DNA of 64,000 nucleotides, from assembly GCF_004115265.2 (NCBI RefSeq), contig NC_046297.1, positions 4,150,001 to 4,214,000 on the forward strand, given 5' to 3'. How positions within the stretch are numbered: position 1 is the stretch's first letter; the number at the start of each line of letters is the position of its first letter. The stretch is from Rhinolophus ferrumequinum (lineage: Eukaryota > Chordata > Mammalia > Chiroptera > Rhinolophidae). Positions 25,501 to 34,760 of this stretch are shown here, piece by piece. The position numbers were made by a program, and so were the translations under genes. Below the pieces are notes generated by a model. That model was not told the origin of the DNA, did not search any database, and saw only the letters and a list, made by a program, of their open reading frames with translations.

Positions 25501-26262
25501 ACTATCTCAGAGTGTTAAATAGTTTTTGGTTCATTTGGCTAATCTGTTTCTTCTGAAATAAATTTTGGTAAATAATATTTTTCTTAAAAATTTCTGATGT
25601 AGACTTTCTAGTTTATTGTTATAAAGTTGTTCGAGTTATTCTCTTATGTTCCAAAATCTCTACTGTGTCTTCCAGTATCGTTCCATTTCATTCTGGTTAA
25701 TATTTCCACTAAGTTGCATCATTAGAAAGTAGTCCTCTGACCAGGAGAAGAGAGGAAGAGATGTCACCAGACAAAAAACAGAGGTCTATTTCATATACAT
25801 AATCTGTATCTTAACTTTTTTTATTTTTACAGACAGAAAGAACGTACTTTCAGGTTTTCTTACCTAAGGGGAGCAAAGAGAAGAGCAAACCAATGTTCTT
25901 CTGCCATCGATGGAGCATTGGGAAGGTCATCGACTTCGCAGCTTCTTTAGCTAGTCTTAAAAATGACAATAACAGACTAACAGCTAAGGTAACAACTCGT
26001 TAGAATGACTTCTCCCTAAAACTGTTAGGATATGCTGTACTCGTACAAGTATGTTTGTTTGTTACAGTGTGATTTATTTCTCTCTTAACAGAAACTAAGG
26101 TTGTGTCACGTGACTTCAGGAGAGGCCTTACCTTTGGATCACACTTTGGAAACCTGGATTGCCAAGGAGGATTGTCCTTTACATAATGGTGGAAATATTA
26201 TCTTGGAATATCTTAGTGATGAAGAACAGTTTTTAAAAAATGTTGATTCTTACTTAGAATAG
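16128..26262 (+). CDS. ZFAND1: ZFAND1, AN1-type zinc finger protein 1 (8 coding exons)
   Basis: Coding exons: 16128-16182, 19348-19390, 20373-20412, 21745-21872, 21960-22051, 22779-22900, 25833-25988, 26092-26262. They join in phase to 807 bases, 268 residues plus stop, the length of the human protein. The protein starts MAELDIGQHC. Two complete AN1 fingers are visible: C10, C15, C25, C28, C33, H36, H42, C44, and C64, C69, C79, C82, C87, H90, H96, C98. Residues from about 160 to 268 form the ubiquitin-like C-terminal part, ending DSYLE. ZFAND1 is known to bring p97/VCP and the 26S proteasome to stress granules for their clearance. All introns are GT-AG except intron 5, which is GC-AG. The start follows directly after the CpG island and matches known orthologues. 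I see no lesion. Confidence 0.96.
18455..18945. repeat. TA-rich microsatellite arrays around a MITE
   Basis: TA/TG dinucleotide runs occur at 18455-18480 and again at about 18806-18945, where they alternate as TATATA and AATAGTATATA units that are locally self-complementary. The MITE inserted at a TA within the left array. Confidence 0.85.
18481..18709. mobile_element. Tc1/mariner-type MITE, copy 2
   Basis: It has the same termini as copy 1 (CCGTGTTTCCCCAAATATTA at the left) and the shared CTAATGCGTCTTTTGGAGCA block near the right end. Perfect TA dinucleotides flank both sides. The inner sequence (about 18535-18650) is unlike copy 1 and may derive from a longer parent element. Confidence 0.8.
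19348..19390 (+). CDS. ZFAND1: ZFAND1 coding exon 2
   Basis: This 43-base exon encodes residues 19-33 (FLPFICDACSGIF), the middle of AN1 finger 1 with C25 and C28. The acceptor is TTTTAG and the donor GTAAGT. C33 is split across the next intron. Confidence 0.93.
20373..20412 (+). CDS. ZFAND1: ZFAND1 coding exon 3 (40-base microexon-like)
   Basis: It encodes LEHRSRESHNCPE, completing finger 1 (H36, H42, C44). It is too short for a simple open-frame search and was found by phase and homology. The acceptor is TTTAAG, the donor GTATAG; both are imperfect. Confidence 0.9.
21745..21872 (+). CDS. ZFAND1: ZFAND1 coding exon 4
   Basis: It encodes residues 47-88 including most of AN1 finger 2 (C64, C69, C79, C82, C87). 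The acceptor is a strong pyrimidine tract ending CCAG and the donor is GTGATC. Only 87 bases separate it from exon 5. Confidence 0.93.
21960..22051 (+). CDS. ZFAND1: ZFAND1 coding exon 5, followed by a GC donor
   Basis: It encodes residues 89-119 (HRHQSDHECEKLEV to KLVQDII) and one base of D120. The only phase-compatible junction is ATTATTG followed by GCAAGT, joined to AT-TCC-AAG in exon 6 to give DSKTG. This is a GC-AG intron with an otherwise ideal donor. Confidence 0.92.
22779..22900 (+). CDS. ZFAND1: ZFAND1 coding exon 6
   Basis: It encodes residues 120-160, a lysine-rich linker (ASKRRKGAKNSETAAKVALM). The acceptor is TTTCTTAG, the donor GTTGGT. Confidence 0.93.
23090..25720 (-). mobile_element. 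Old L1 LINE, antisense, broken
   Basis: Read on the plus strand the order is reverse-complement L1: 3' region landmarks (CATAGTATTCCATTGTGTAT at about 23188, ATATCTTTTGCCCATGGTTT at about 23857), then ORF2-derived blocks (GATGATCATGGTGGGTTTTT at about 25164, ATTACATTGATGAATTTTTC at about 25207). It is a mammalian L1M-age element, heavily diverged with many stops and no usable frame. A CATA microsatellite interrupts it at 23389-23438. Confidence 0.75.
23389..23438. repeat. (CATA)n-like microsatellite
   Basis: Imperfect CATA/TGCATA repeats; the 20-base-scale pattern of ATACATGCAT occurs twice. Confidence 0.85.
25833..25988 (+). CDS. ZFAND1: ZFAND1 coding exon 7
   Basis: It encodes residues 161-212 (TERTYFQVFLPKGSKEKSKP onward), the first half of the C-terminal ubiquitin-like part. 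It lies downstream of a 2.7-kb antisense L1 in intron 6. Confidence 0.95.
26092..26262 (+). CDS. ZFAND1: ZFAND1 coding exon 8 with stop
   Basis: It encodes residues 213-268 and the TAG stop at 26260-26262. The preceding intron is only 103 bases. Confidence 0.95.
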   Translation, partial: KLRLCHVTSGEALPLDHTLETWIAKEDCPLHNGGNIILEYLSDEEQFLKNVDSYLE

Positions 26263-26367
26263 TTTCACTCAAGACTCAAGCCAGAAATCCACAAGGAAAA
26301 TTCTATGTTAAGTTGGTTTCTTTTACTACAAATACTATATATATTTATTATTTTTAAAATTTTAAAA

Positions 26368-26373
26368 AATAAA
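26368..26373 (+). terminator. ZFAND1: ZFAND1 poly(A) signal AATAAA
   Basis: A canonical AATAAA lies 106 bases after the ZFAND1 stop, followed by T/GT-rich sequence (TTTGTTTTATTTT). This implies a very short 3' UTR. Confidence 0.75.
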
Positions 26374-26461
26374 TTTGTTTTATTTTAAATGTATTTCCGT
26401 GATGTCATTTACAATGATCAGTTTCCTACTAAATGGAATTTGAATTTTTGTGCTTTCAAGT

Positions 26462-26545
26462 TTATGAGCTGACACTCGATTATTAGCAAATTCTTGTATT
26501 TAATTATGAGCTGACACTCGATTATTAGCAAATTCTTGTATTTAA
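26462..26545 (+). repeat. Perfect 42-bp tandem duplication
   Basis: Units 26462-26503 and 26504-26545 are identical, each beginning TTATGAGCTGACACTCGATT. Zero mismatches suggest a recent duplication or assembly slip. Confidence 0.93.
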
Positions 26546-27989
26546 TTAGCATTTAGATGCTGTAGTAACCACAACAAAGGTGTACTTCCTGTTTGGTTAA
26601 CGTCTGCTGTTGATGGATGGTGACTCTGCCCCCTGTCATCTTTACGCCAGGATATAAACTGAATGTTTATATGTTTCAATGTCCTTTTTGGGACACCGCC
26701 ATTCTTATGGCAGAGGGAGGAAGAAATGGCTCTTAGGAGATACAGTATCACTTTTTAGGCAAATAACATGACCAAGCTAGCATGATGCGGCCAGGAAGTA
26801 CAGTCTTACTATCTACCTACATGGTGATGTATGCATTGATGTGTCTGCGTGAATGAGAGAAACCTAGACATCATCTCATTCACGCCTCAAGGTTTTTGGA
26901 CGAGGTGTCTCAGACCTCGGAAGGGGAAATGATTCTTTTGGTGTCACCTAACTCCTTGGGGCATATCTCTGATACAGGTCCTCCTCCAGTGGGATTTACT
27001 TTTTGTTTGTTTGTTTGTATGAATGTATTACAAGTGAGAAGAAAGATGAGGTAGCTCAACTTCATTAGTCTCTATACCGAAGCAAAATACATGCCAAAAG
27101 TAACTCCATTTTACTGACACATTAAAATTAATGCTTCAGGCCGATTTATTCCATCTATTTTCAACAAAGTACTACTGTATAGAAGGAATAGAAATAATTT
27201 CTATTCTTTGTCCCTTTTCCATTTTAATTATCATGGGCACGTATAGTGGCTTTAGGTTTAATTAAAGGAATAAACTCAGAATGTTCATTTCATCTCTGAT
27301 TTTTGCTTCATATTATTTTCATGCAAAGAATGGAGATAACTTCCAACTTACAGCAGCTGCTTATCCCTTCATTTATAATATCCTAGTTTTTGGAGTACCT
27401 ACTAAGTGTAAGGAGTTGATTCTCATTACGGTGGATACAATGAAGGGCTGTACTTATAACTACAATGCAAAGCAGTGTAGCAAGTCCCAAATGAATAGAT
27501 AGATAAGAAGTATAGCTATGTTCCAATAGCTCTTTTATCACAAACTGTGAGACCAGAAGTAGAAATAATCCTTAAATACATTCCCAGGCACCAGAAAGTT
27601 TTAATACCAACTAATACCTTAGCATCTTGTCATATTATTTGCACATATAGGTGATCGACACATGTCTCATGAATTGAGCTAAAGCTAAATTTACCAGAAA
27701 AAATACCAACGGGGGTTGAGAAGAGGGGAGGTGAGGCTGGCAGAGACTGAGTTATACCCAGGGAGAAGGAGAAGGAAGAAGTGGTCTTGCCAATGATTAG
27801 ACAGAGAAGAGACAAAGCGGCATGGAGGGAAGGACATATGTCAGTAGGCGTACCAGTGGTGAGTTATGTCTGGTGCCTGAGAGTGGAGCAAAGTCGGCTG
27901 GAGGACACACAGGATCAGCATCCTCAGGCTCTAGGGACCAGAGGTCCCCACTGAGCCATCTCCTAAAGAGAGCAAGGGTATGGGTGAGA

Positions 27990-28004
27990 GCGCCCCCTAG
28001 CGTC
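27990..28004 (-). promoter_or_regulatory. CTCF-like motif (minus orientation)
   Basis: On the minus strand ACGCTAGGGGGCGCT matches the CTCF core CCRSYAGRKGGCRS at 13 of 14 positions by hand. Binding is not shown. Confidence 0.45.
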
Positions 28005-29419
28005 TCGTTTCCAAATTACTCTGCCATCAGGCAGCTCGCTCTCGGGCTTTCTTTCAAGGCTTTAAGTGCAGTATGCTCAATGGAATTTTAGGGTTTGACT
28101 GTCCCCACCCCACCCTAGTATCTGTCCACTTGCTTGCAGATAAGTAGAATTGTGAGTAGAAACCCATAAGTAGTTTTAAATTCAGATAAATAGTTGTAAC
28201 AACATTATGATGCAAATGAGCTTCAGTTTGAATGTAAACAGCCAGGAATGAATGATAGATTATTAAATTTTCCCCGATTTCTCAGGGTTTACTGGCGGCA
28301 GTTTCTAGAGAGTAAGGAGAAGACTTAGAGAACCTGATGGAGGGGAAAGTTTGCAGACAGAGGAATCTGAGGAAAACAAAAGGAACGTTCCTCACATCTT
28401 TGACCTGGGCGGCAAAAATTGTGAGTTAAAATATTTGGTCACGTAACTGGAAAAGGAGCTTTGGTTTCACAAAATTTCTGATTTGTGTTTGTTTATTTTT
28501 GTTATTGGAACTAGGGAGGTTACCTGGGAACTTAACTGGAACATCACAGAAACAGTTCTGTTTTCAACTTTGGTACAATGTAGCTCATTTTTCTTGATGT
28601 GGTACCTGGAAATACAATTTATGAAATATAGGGTCTGTTGCATTTGAAAGATGAACCCACATAAATAGAAGTTTTAAAAAACTTCTAAAAATATCCAATA
28701 AAAATTGCTTTGGTGATTTTAAAGGAACAATTATTTTATGACCTAAAATACTTAATCTAAACTGTCATTGTTGCATTTAACAACAGATTGTGTCACATTA
28801 CATGAGGGATCCGCTGAAACGGTTTTATGTTCAGAGACTACTAGATCCATAGGCTTCATAGTAGATAGTTGTAGTGGGGTTTTTTTTGTTTGTTTTCTTG
28901 TTCTTTTTTCTTGATTTATTTTTTTCTGCTTAGCATCAGAACCCCCTCCTCTTGTTTGGGAAACACTCAGTTATGGGAGTGTGTGGGTTGAAGTCCAAAA
29001 AGCCTGATCCTTTTCCTCATTCCTGGCAGCCAAGGCATGGGCGTCTGGCCTAAGCTGGGTCAGCCAAGTGTCCTCGCCCTTGGCTGAGTAGGGAGCAGTG
29101 TCACAAGGAAGGAGTGACAGATTAGAATTAGTGTCCGGGGGGCTTCCTGTGCCCCATGTGTCAGGGTCTGAGTGGCAGCAGCTCTAGCCCCGTACCCGGG
29201 TGGTACCTTTGGCCGTGCATGCAGCCACCTGCTTTCCTTGGCTCCCAAGCTATCTGGTAACCCTCCAGGAAATCGTTTCCTCTTTAAGGGCACCAAAAGC
29301 AGCTGCAGGTCTTGCCTGAGACAACCACTCTTTAGAATTGTAGGAACTCGATGAGCAGCCTAAGAATTTGGCCAGGCCGGTTTATGGACTCTGGTTTTCT
29401 AAGGAGTGAGGAGCCCACC

Positions 29420-29545
29420 AGCCGAAGCTCCAGGAGGGCCGAGACCTCACCTGGCTTGATCACTGGTACACCCAGCGCCAAGCCAGGGCCCCAGTGAACA
29501 AGTCCAGTAAATACTTACTTCGTTTTGACTTGAATGAATAGTAAA
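29420..29545 (+). repeat. L2 LINE 3' end, sense
   Basis: The GTACACCCAGCGCCAAGCC block followed by CCAGTAAATACTTACTTCG and TTGAATGAATAG is the L2 3' tail. Confidence 0.6.
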
Positions 29546-29977
29546 CAGCGACATGTAGGCCTCCTCAGTATCTATTTTAGATTTTCGGATCCTGACTGCT
29601 TTTAGTGTAGATTTTCCTTAGGAAGAAAGAACACTCAAAAATAGTGTCACTAAGGTTTTAAATTCAGATGAATAGGAGGCTGTTTCTTCATTAGCAGAAA
29701 TGAGGAAGCTGGAAGGAAAGAGCTTAGGTTCCGGCTGTGATGAATAGAAACTTAAATGCTATGGCTTGTGCATTTAATAGCTACAAGTTGAACAGGTTGT
29801 GTCACTCACTAGATAGCTGTATTTGTTTGAAAAGTACAGCAGTCCCTCCTACTGAACTTTGATTCAGCAAAAACAACTGTTACCTCACAACCTCGGGGAG
29901 ACCGGTGGGACTCCTGCACCAAGAATGTTTTCCAGTTCCTTTTTTAATGCCTTTGCTTATATGATTCAGCTTTCAAA

Positions 29978-31294
29978 ATGATTAGAAAACTTTTTATTGT
30001 CTTGCTTTTGTCATTGGTGACTCTGGGAGAAGCAAGGAAATCATTTCTCAGTTTTCTGAATATAGAAAACACTGAAATACTATTTTTCACAAAGACCGAA
30101 GAAACTGTCGTCGTAAGATCGAGTTACAGAGATAAACGGCCAAACTCCAGCTACCTCTTTGTGCGGTTAGAAGAGCCTCACATGCTGCAGGTGGTAAACG
30201 TGACCAAGACCTTATCAGATGTGACAAACTTTATCATACACCTAGTGACACATGAAGAAGGAGAGACAAACCTGACCGTTCAGCTGTGGGCCTCTGAAGG
30301 TAGGCAAGAAAGACTCATTGAAGAAATAAGAAACGTCAGAGTCAGAGTGCTCAGACAAAGAGCAGACAGTCTTTTCCAGGCCTCAATGCACATTGATAGA
30401 AATATCCTCGTGCTTGTTCTACCCATGGTACTGCTGAATAAGTGTGCATTTGGCTGCAAGATTGAATTGCAGGTGTTTCAGACAGTGTGGAAGAGACCCT
30501 TGCCGGTAATTCTGGGGGCGGTGACACAGTTTTTTCTTATGCCATTTTGTGGCTTTCTTTTGACTCAGATTTTGGCATTGCCTGAGGCCCAGGCTTTTGG
30601 ATTTGTGATGACCTGCACATGCCCCGGAGGGAGTGGAGGCTATCTGTTTGCTCTGCTTCTGGAGGGAGATGTCACTTTGGCCATTTTGATGAGTTGCACG
30701 TCAACATTATTGGCCCTGATAATGATGCCTGCCAATTCCTACCTGTACAGTAGGGTGTTAGGCCTGTCTGGTACATTTCATATTCCTGTTTCGAAAATTA
30801 TGTCAACACTCCTTTTCATACTTGTACCGGTATCAGTTGGAATACTCATCAAGCGTCGACTGCCCAAAAAAGCAAACCACCTGGAGAGAATCATTAGACC
30901 TCTGAGTTTTATTTTAATGTCTGTAGGGATTTATTTGACTTTCAGAATGGGGTTAATGTTGCTAAAAACAGTTAACCTAGAGGTGCTTCTGTTGGGTGTC
31001 CTCGTTCCTGCTTTGGGTTTGTTGTTTGGGTACTCCTTTGCTAAAATCTCTAGGCTGCCTCTTCCTGTTTGTAAAACTGTTGGTATCGAAAGTGGGATGT
31101 TAAATAGCTTCTTAGCCCTGGCCATTATCCAGCTCTCTTTTTCCCAGCCGAAGGCAGACTTAGCTTCTGTGGCTCCTTTCACAGTGGCCATGTGTGCTGG
31201 ATGTGAAATGTTACTGATCCTTCTGTTCTACAAGGCTAAGAAAAGATGTACCCTTATCACAGAAGCTAAAAGGAAACAAAGTCCCCTGATCTAA
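29978..31294 (+). CDS. SLC10A5: SLC10A5, sodium/bile acid cotransporter-like protein
   Basis: A single uninterrupted frame of 438 residues, the length of human SLC10A5. It starts [19 protein letters not shown], a clear signal peptide. Residues about 20-130 are a luminal or extracellular domain with N-glycosylation sequons (NSS, NVT, NLT). From about residue 138 come the hydrophobic helices of the SBF fold, with the hallmark [17 protein letters not shown] at 215-231 and [10 protein letters not shown] at 371-380. The C-terminus is basic (YKAKKRC...KRKQSPLI). The family carries bile acids or steroid sulfates with sodium, but SLC10A5 is an orphan member with no established substrate. Residues that bind sodium in SLC10A1/A2 are changed here (see findings). 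It lies on the same strand as ZFAND1 and IMPA1. No lesion. Confidence 0.96.
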   Translation: MIRKLFIVLLLSLVTLGEARKSFLSFLNIENTEILFFTKTEETVVVRSSYRDKRPNSSYLFVRLEEPHMLQVVNVTKTLSDVTNFIIHLVTHEEGETNLTVQLWASEGRQERLIEEIRNVRVRVLRQRADSLFQASMHIDRNILVLVLPMVLLNKCAFGCKIELQVFQTVWKRPLPVILGAVTQFFLMPFCGFLLTQILALPEAQAFGFVMTCTCPGGSGGYLFALLLEGDVTLAILMSCTSTLLALIMMPANSYLYSRVLGLSGTFHIPVSKIMSTLLFILVPVSVGILIKRRLPKKANHLERIIRPLSFILMSVGIYLTFRMGLMLLKTVNLEVLLLGVLVPALGLLFGYSFAKISRLPLPVCKTVGIESGMLNSFLALAIIQLSFSQPKADLASVAPFTVAMCAGCEMLLILLFYKAKKRCTLITEAKRKQSPLI

Positions 31295-32224
31295 CAAAGC
31301 ATGACAGAAATCCTATTCGGAATGAGGTACTGTGGGAAATTCAAAGAATATCTAAAATGATGCCTGCTCTTAACCCAATTATAATCTAACTGAAAATGTG
31401 ACACTCGGAGGGGATACATACATCATTATATGTGCTAAACAAACACCCAATGGGTAGTACGAAAGTTAATTGTACAGGAGTTCAGAAGAAGGAAACCGCT
31501 TTCCAGCTGTGCTGGTTTGGAAAGGTTTTAGAGTTGCTTTTGAATATGATACTTCATTATGGCCTCATAAGTGGGAAAGAACAATTTAAAAACACCTTGT
31601 GTAGTGATTATGATAATATCCCAAGTATTTACAGAAGGGGTGTCCACATAACAGGCATTCAGTAAATGCTCATAGTATTAGGCCATTTTTGTTTAGTTTG
31701 CCAGCCAATAAGACAACCAAAGTTCTTTTCTTTTCTATTTTCACCAAATTCAGTATACAAATACCAAGATTTATGAAAGACATGCTTTGGCATGGTGGAG
31801 GATGGTTATTATTCACTTTATAAAATGATAATTGCCTACATGGAATCGCTTACTACTGAGTCCTTCACACAGAAATCTCCACGTAGGGGTTTAAAATATA
31901 ATGAAGCTTGCACAAATTTAGCTTGTTTACATTTTCATGAACCTCTTTACTGATTGGGAGACAAGTGCCCTGCTGTTCTAGTAGCACTGTCTCATTAACC
32001 TCGTGACCCCAAACAAAACACTTCTCTGCCCTTCAGTTTTCAAATCTGTAAAACGAAGAGACTCAACCGAGGTTTAAGATCTTGTTCAACTCCCGAGTCT
32101 GTGGCCCTGGCATAAAACTCTAGGACCCAGCACCGTGGGCAGGGTGACGGGCTGCAGAAGGTTCAGGTTGATGCCGAGTGAAGGCAGCAGCCAAAATGCG
32201 AGACCACATATTATTCGTTGAATT

Positions 32225-32290
32225 CCCTACAGTGTTTAGCGCAATGCCTCGACCAGACTAGATACTCATTAAACACTTATTGAAATAATT
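32225..32290 (+). repeat. L2 LINE 3' end, sense
   Basis: GTTTAGCGCAATGCCTCGAC followed by ACTCATTAAACACTTATTGA is the L2 3' terminus. It is short and diverged. Confidence 0.55.
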
Positions 32291-32309
32291 AATCAGTAAC
32301 ATCAATAAA

Positions 32310-32530
32310 GGTCAAGATCACAGTCTGGAGCCAGACTATGCCCGGGTCTGCAATTCCAGCTCTGTCAGCTGGATGACATTGGTCAAATTCCTTAAAATCT
32401 CTGCCTAATTTCACATGGGAAGTGGGGATAATGATAGCACCCACCTCAGGGTAACTGTTGTGAGGATCAAATGAGTTACTATGTGCAAGGTCCTCAGAAT
32501 ACTGCCTAACACACAGTAAAGTCATTAGTA
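32310..32530 (+). repeat. MIR SINE, sense, nearly full length
   Basis: TCTGGAGCCAGACTATGCCC, then GCTCTGTCAGCTGGATGACA, GGGATAATGATAGCACCCAC and GTGAGGATCAAATGAGTTAC follow the MIR consensus along most of its length. Confidence 0.85.
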
Positions 32531-33347
32531 TTGTTACTCCGTGCATATGTGAATCATCTTCTACATTAAAAGCAGTTGAATATGTATCAATTGAACTTGG
32601 AATATACTTTATTTCTCTTATAGATGTATCAGAAAACAGATTTTTACATAATAAAATTTGTCTAATTTGGATTGGGATGAAGTTATTCAAGTTACTTCTT
32701 TTTTAAAAAATAGTGAGATGCATAAAGCATGCTAAATATTTTGCACAGCCATGATTGGTTGGAAAAAGGTAGACGGGTCTATAACCTGGACACCACGCCA
32801 GGGAGGCGGTTTTGTCCCGGCACCACGTGTGGCTGAGGCTGGAACCTGTCCCTCCCCACCTCTGTAACACCATGATAGATGATTTCAGGATGGGGAACAA
32901 GGACTGCAAATGCAGCTTTCCAATTGGCCCCTTTGGGGACCGAAGAGCAATGCACCAGGCACTGAGAACTCCGCATCCAGCTGGCCCGCGCACAGGACCA
33001 GACGAAAATCCTGAGGACTGGGTGGGACCGGTTTGCAACACGGTGCAGCCCGGATCTGAGCGGCCCTCCCCGTGCGCTAGAGGACCGTTCATTTCACTTT
33101 CCCGCAGGCATTTGGGAGCAGAACGGCCTGTTTGGCCTGCAGACGCTCTGAGTTACTTGAGAACAAGACGGAAGAAGGGAAGCGCAAAATAAAGAGGAAG
33201 GGAATTGTTTTTAAATGTCAGAAGAATGTGCAGGCAGGAAAAAAGGGAATCCAAAGAACCAGAGATGAAAAAGTAGACGCCAAGTCGCGAAGGCCCAGGC
33301 CGCCCAGGATCCCGCGAGGCCGGGTCGGGCGTCCCGCCGGGGGCGGG

Positions 33348-33389
33348 ACTTCCTGTCGGGAACTTCCGGTCCGGGACTTCCGGTCCGGG
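33348..33389 (+). promoter_or_regulatory. IMPA1: Three tandem 14-bp ETS-type sites
   Basis: Units ACTTCCTGTCGGGA (33348), ACTTCCGGTCCGGG (33362) and ACTTCCGGTCCGGG (33376) are spaced exactly 14 bases apart. ACTTCCGG is the complement of the CCGGAAGT core of ETS factors such as GABPA; the first unit has only the GGAA core. Confidence 0.8.
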
Positions 33390-33468
33390 GCTTTTCCATC
33401 TCTCCTGCGGGAGAAGCAGGCTGCGGGGACTGCGGTAGCCTCGTGACCCGGACGCCCTCCGGACGAAG
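33390..33468 (+). other. IMPA1: IMPA1 non-coding exon 1 (inferred, 5' end uncertain)
   Basis: A consensus donor, GACGAAG followed by GTAGGT, falls at 33468/33469 right after the ETS array. IMPA1 is known to have a non-coding first exon spliced to the ATG exon. The exon start is a guess. Confidence 0.5.
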
Positions 33469-34229
33469 GTAGGTCCTGTGATCCCGCGACCCCGCAGTGG
33501 TCCCGGGCCGGGCTTGGCGGGCGGTGCGGGCGGCGGGGCAGCGGCCTGGGCGGCGCAGGGCCGGAGTGGGTGGGTGATGTCCACCCGGCGGGGTCGGCGC
33601 CCACGGGCCGAGGCCGCCTTCGGGCGCCTTCATTCGGGTGTGTGGAGCAGCCACGGCGGCCGAGTGACCCCACGGACAGCCCCCACGGTGTGCGGGGGTC
33701 TCGCCCTTGAGGTGGCACTGCACCCGTGCGGCACGTAGGTAGAAAAATGCCCCCTTTTCGTCGTAGCGATTCCGAAGCAGCTCCGGGACCTGGCGTATTC
33801 CTAGGGTCACCTGGTCACAGTGTCAGTGGCGGGGCATCGCCCCCCGCCCCTGCGGGCCGTCGTCGCGCCGCTGGGGGGGGGGGGCAGGTGACCCGCAACG
33901 CCGCGATCGGGACGGAAACGGGTGGAAGTGCTTCTGGGCTTTGGTGAATCCGGTGAAGGTCGCAGCGCGGTTGGAGAGATGAGGCTCGCGCACAAGTGGC
34001 CCAACTGTCAGGGCGTCGCTGAGTGCAAAGTGTGACCGGCTCCCCCAGGCCCAGGCGTGCTCTGCGCGCTCTGCGTGTGCCTTCCGAGAGAGTGGCTGGC
34101 GACGCGGGCCTCCCCTGCTGCCCACGGGGCTGCGGGTCACCTGTACACGTGCCGGCCACACCTCTGCGCCCAGGAACCCCGTGTCCAGCTACCTCGTTCA
34201 CGTGTCCCTCGGGGCTCACAAAGGGCCCT

Positions 34230-34760
34230 CATCGCCCACGAGTTAAACTCTTCTTCTCTCTACCTCCCACCCAAGTCCCAGAATTGACTCTTTCGCTCCC
34301 AGATTTCACTCTAGCCTGTTCAGTTGCCAAAGTAGGAAATGGGGGCCTCCTTAAACTCTTCCTCTCCCTCACCCCCACTCCAGTCTGTTACTCAGGGGCC
34401 CCAACTTTGCCTCCCAAAGCAAATATGTGTTGATTCTCTCCACTTTCCCAGCTGCACCCCCACCCCAGCCCCAGCAGGTGTCCTGTGGGCTCCTGCATGT
34501 ATGTAGATCTGAATCCCCTAACCCATGTGCCCACAGGCACTCGCCTCTCTTCCCTCCACCCTCCTGTCCACTCTGTCCAGCAGGCACCGTGAAAGGGTGC
34601 CCATGGCACTAACATCAAACTCTTCAGGCCCCGCACAGGATGATCCCTGTCTCCCCAGCCTCCCCGCTCCCCGTTTCCCTCCATGGCTGCTGAGCTGTCA
34701 CACTGAGACCTTGGGTTACTCTTCAGTACCGGCTGTTCTGCAGCTGTGTTAGTAAATGCC
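34230..34760 (+). repeat. Diverged L2-like LINE sequence, sense
   Basis: Pyrimidine-rich blocks with CTCCACCCTCCTGTCCACTC and a GCCCCGCACAGGATGATCCC stretch look like the L2 body. The call is weak and only by texture. Confidence 0.35.

Larger units (their letters stand above)
22901..25832 (+). other. ZFAND1: ZFAND1 intron 6
   Basis: A 2.9-kb intron almost filled by an antisense L1 (about 23090-25720). No coding exon is seen between exons 6 and 7. Confidence 0.85.
26546..29977. other. ZFAND1-SLC10A5 intergenic region
   Basis: No gene is visible. It contains an antisense L2 tail at about 27375-27440, a CTCF-like motif near 27990, an L2 3' tail at about 29420-29545, and otherwise unassigned sequence. 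Any 5' non-coding exon of SLC10A5 would lie here; I cannot place one. Confidence 0.65.
31295..33280. other. SLC10A5-IMPA1 intergenic region
   Basis: It probably includes the SLC10A5 3' UTR. An AATAAA at 32304-32309 is a possible poly(A) signal about 1 kb after the stop; support is weak. L2 and MIR pieces lie at 32230-32530. No further gene is seen. Confidence 0.6.
33280..33935 (+). promoter_or_regulatory. IMPA1: IMPA1 CpG-island promoter
   Basis: A dense CpG island with no TATA box. It contains three tandem ETS-type sites (33348-33389) and the inferred non-coding first exon ending at 33468 before a GTAGGT donor. A G12 run lies at 33873-33884. Confidence 0.8.

Noticed and set aside
33153-33947. 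Several 70-200 codon open stretches in the IMPA1 CpG island
   Set aside because: GC-rich stop-poor DNA with no protein similarity; they overlap the promoter and non-coding first exon.
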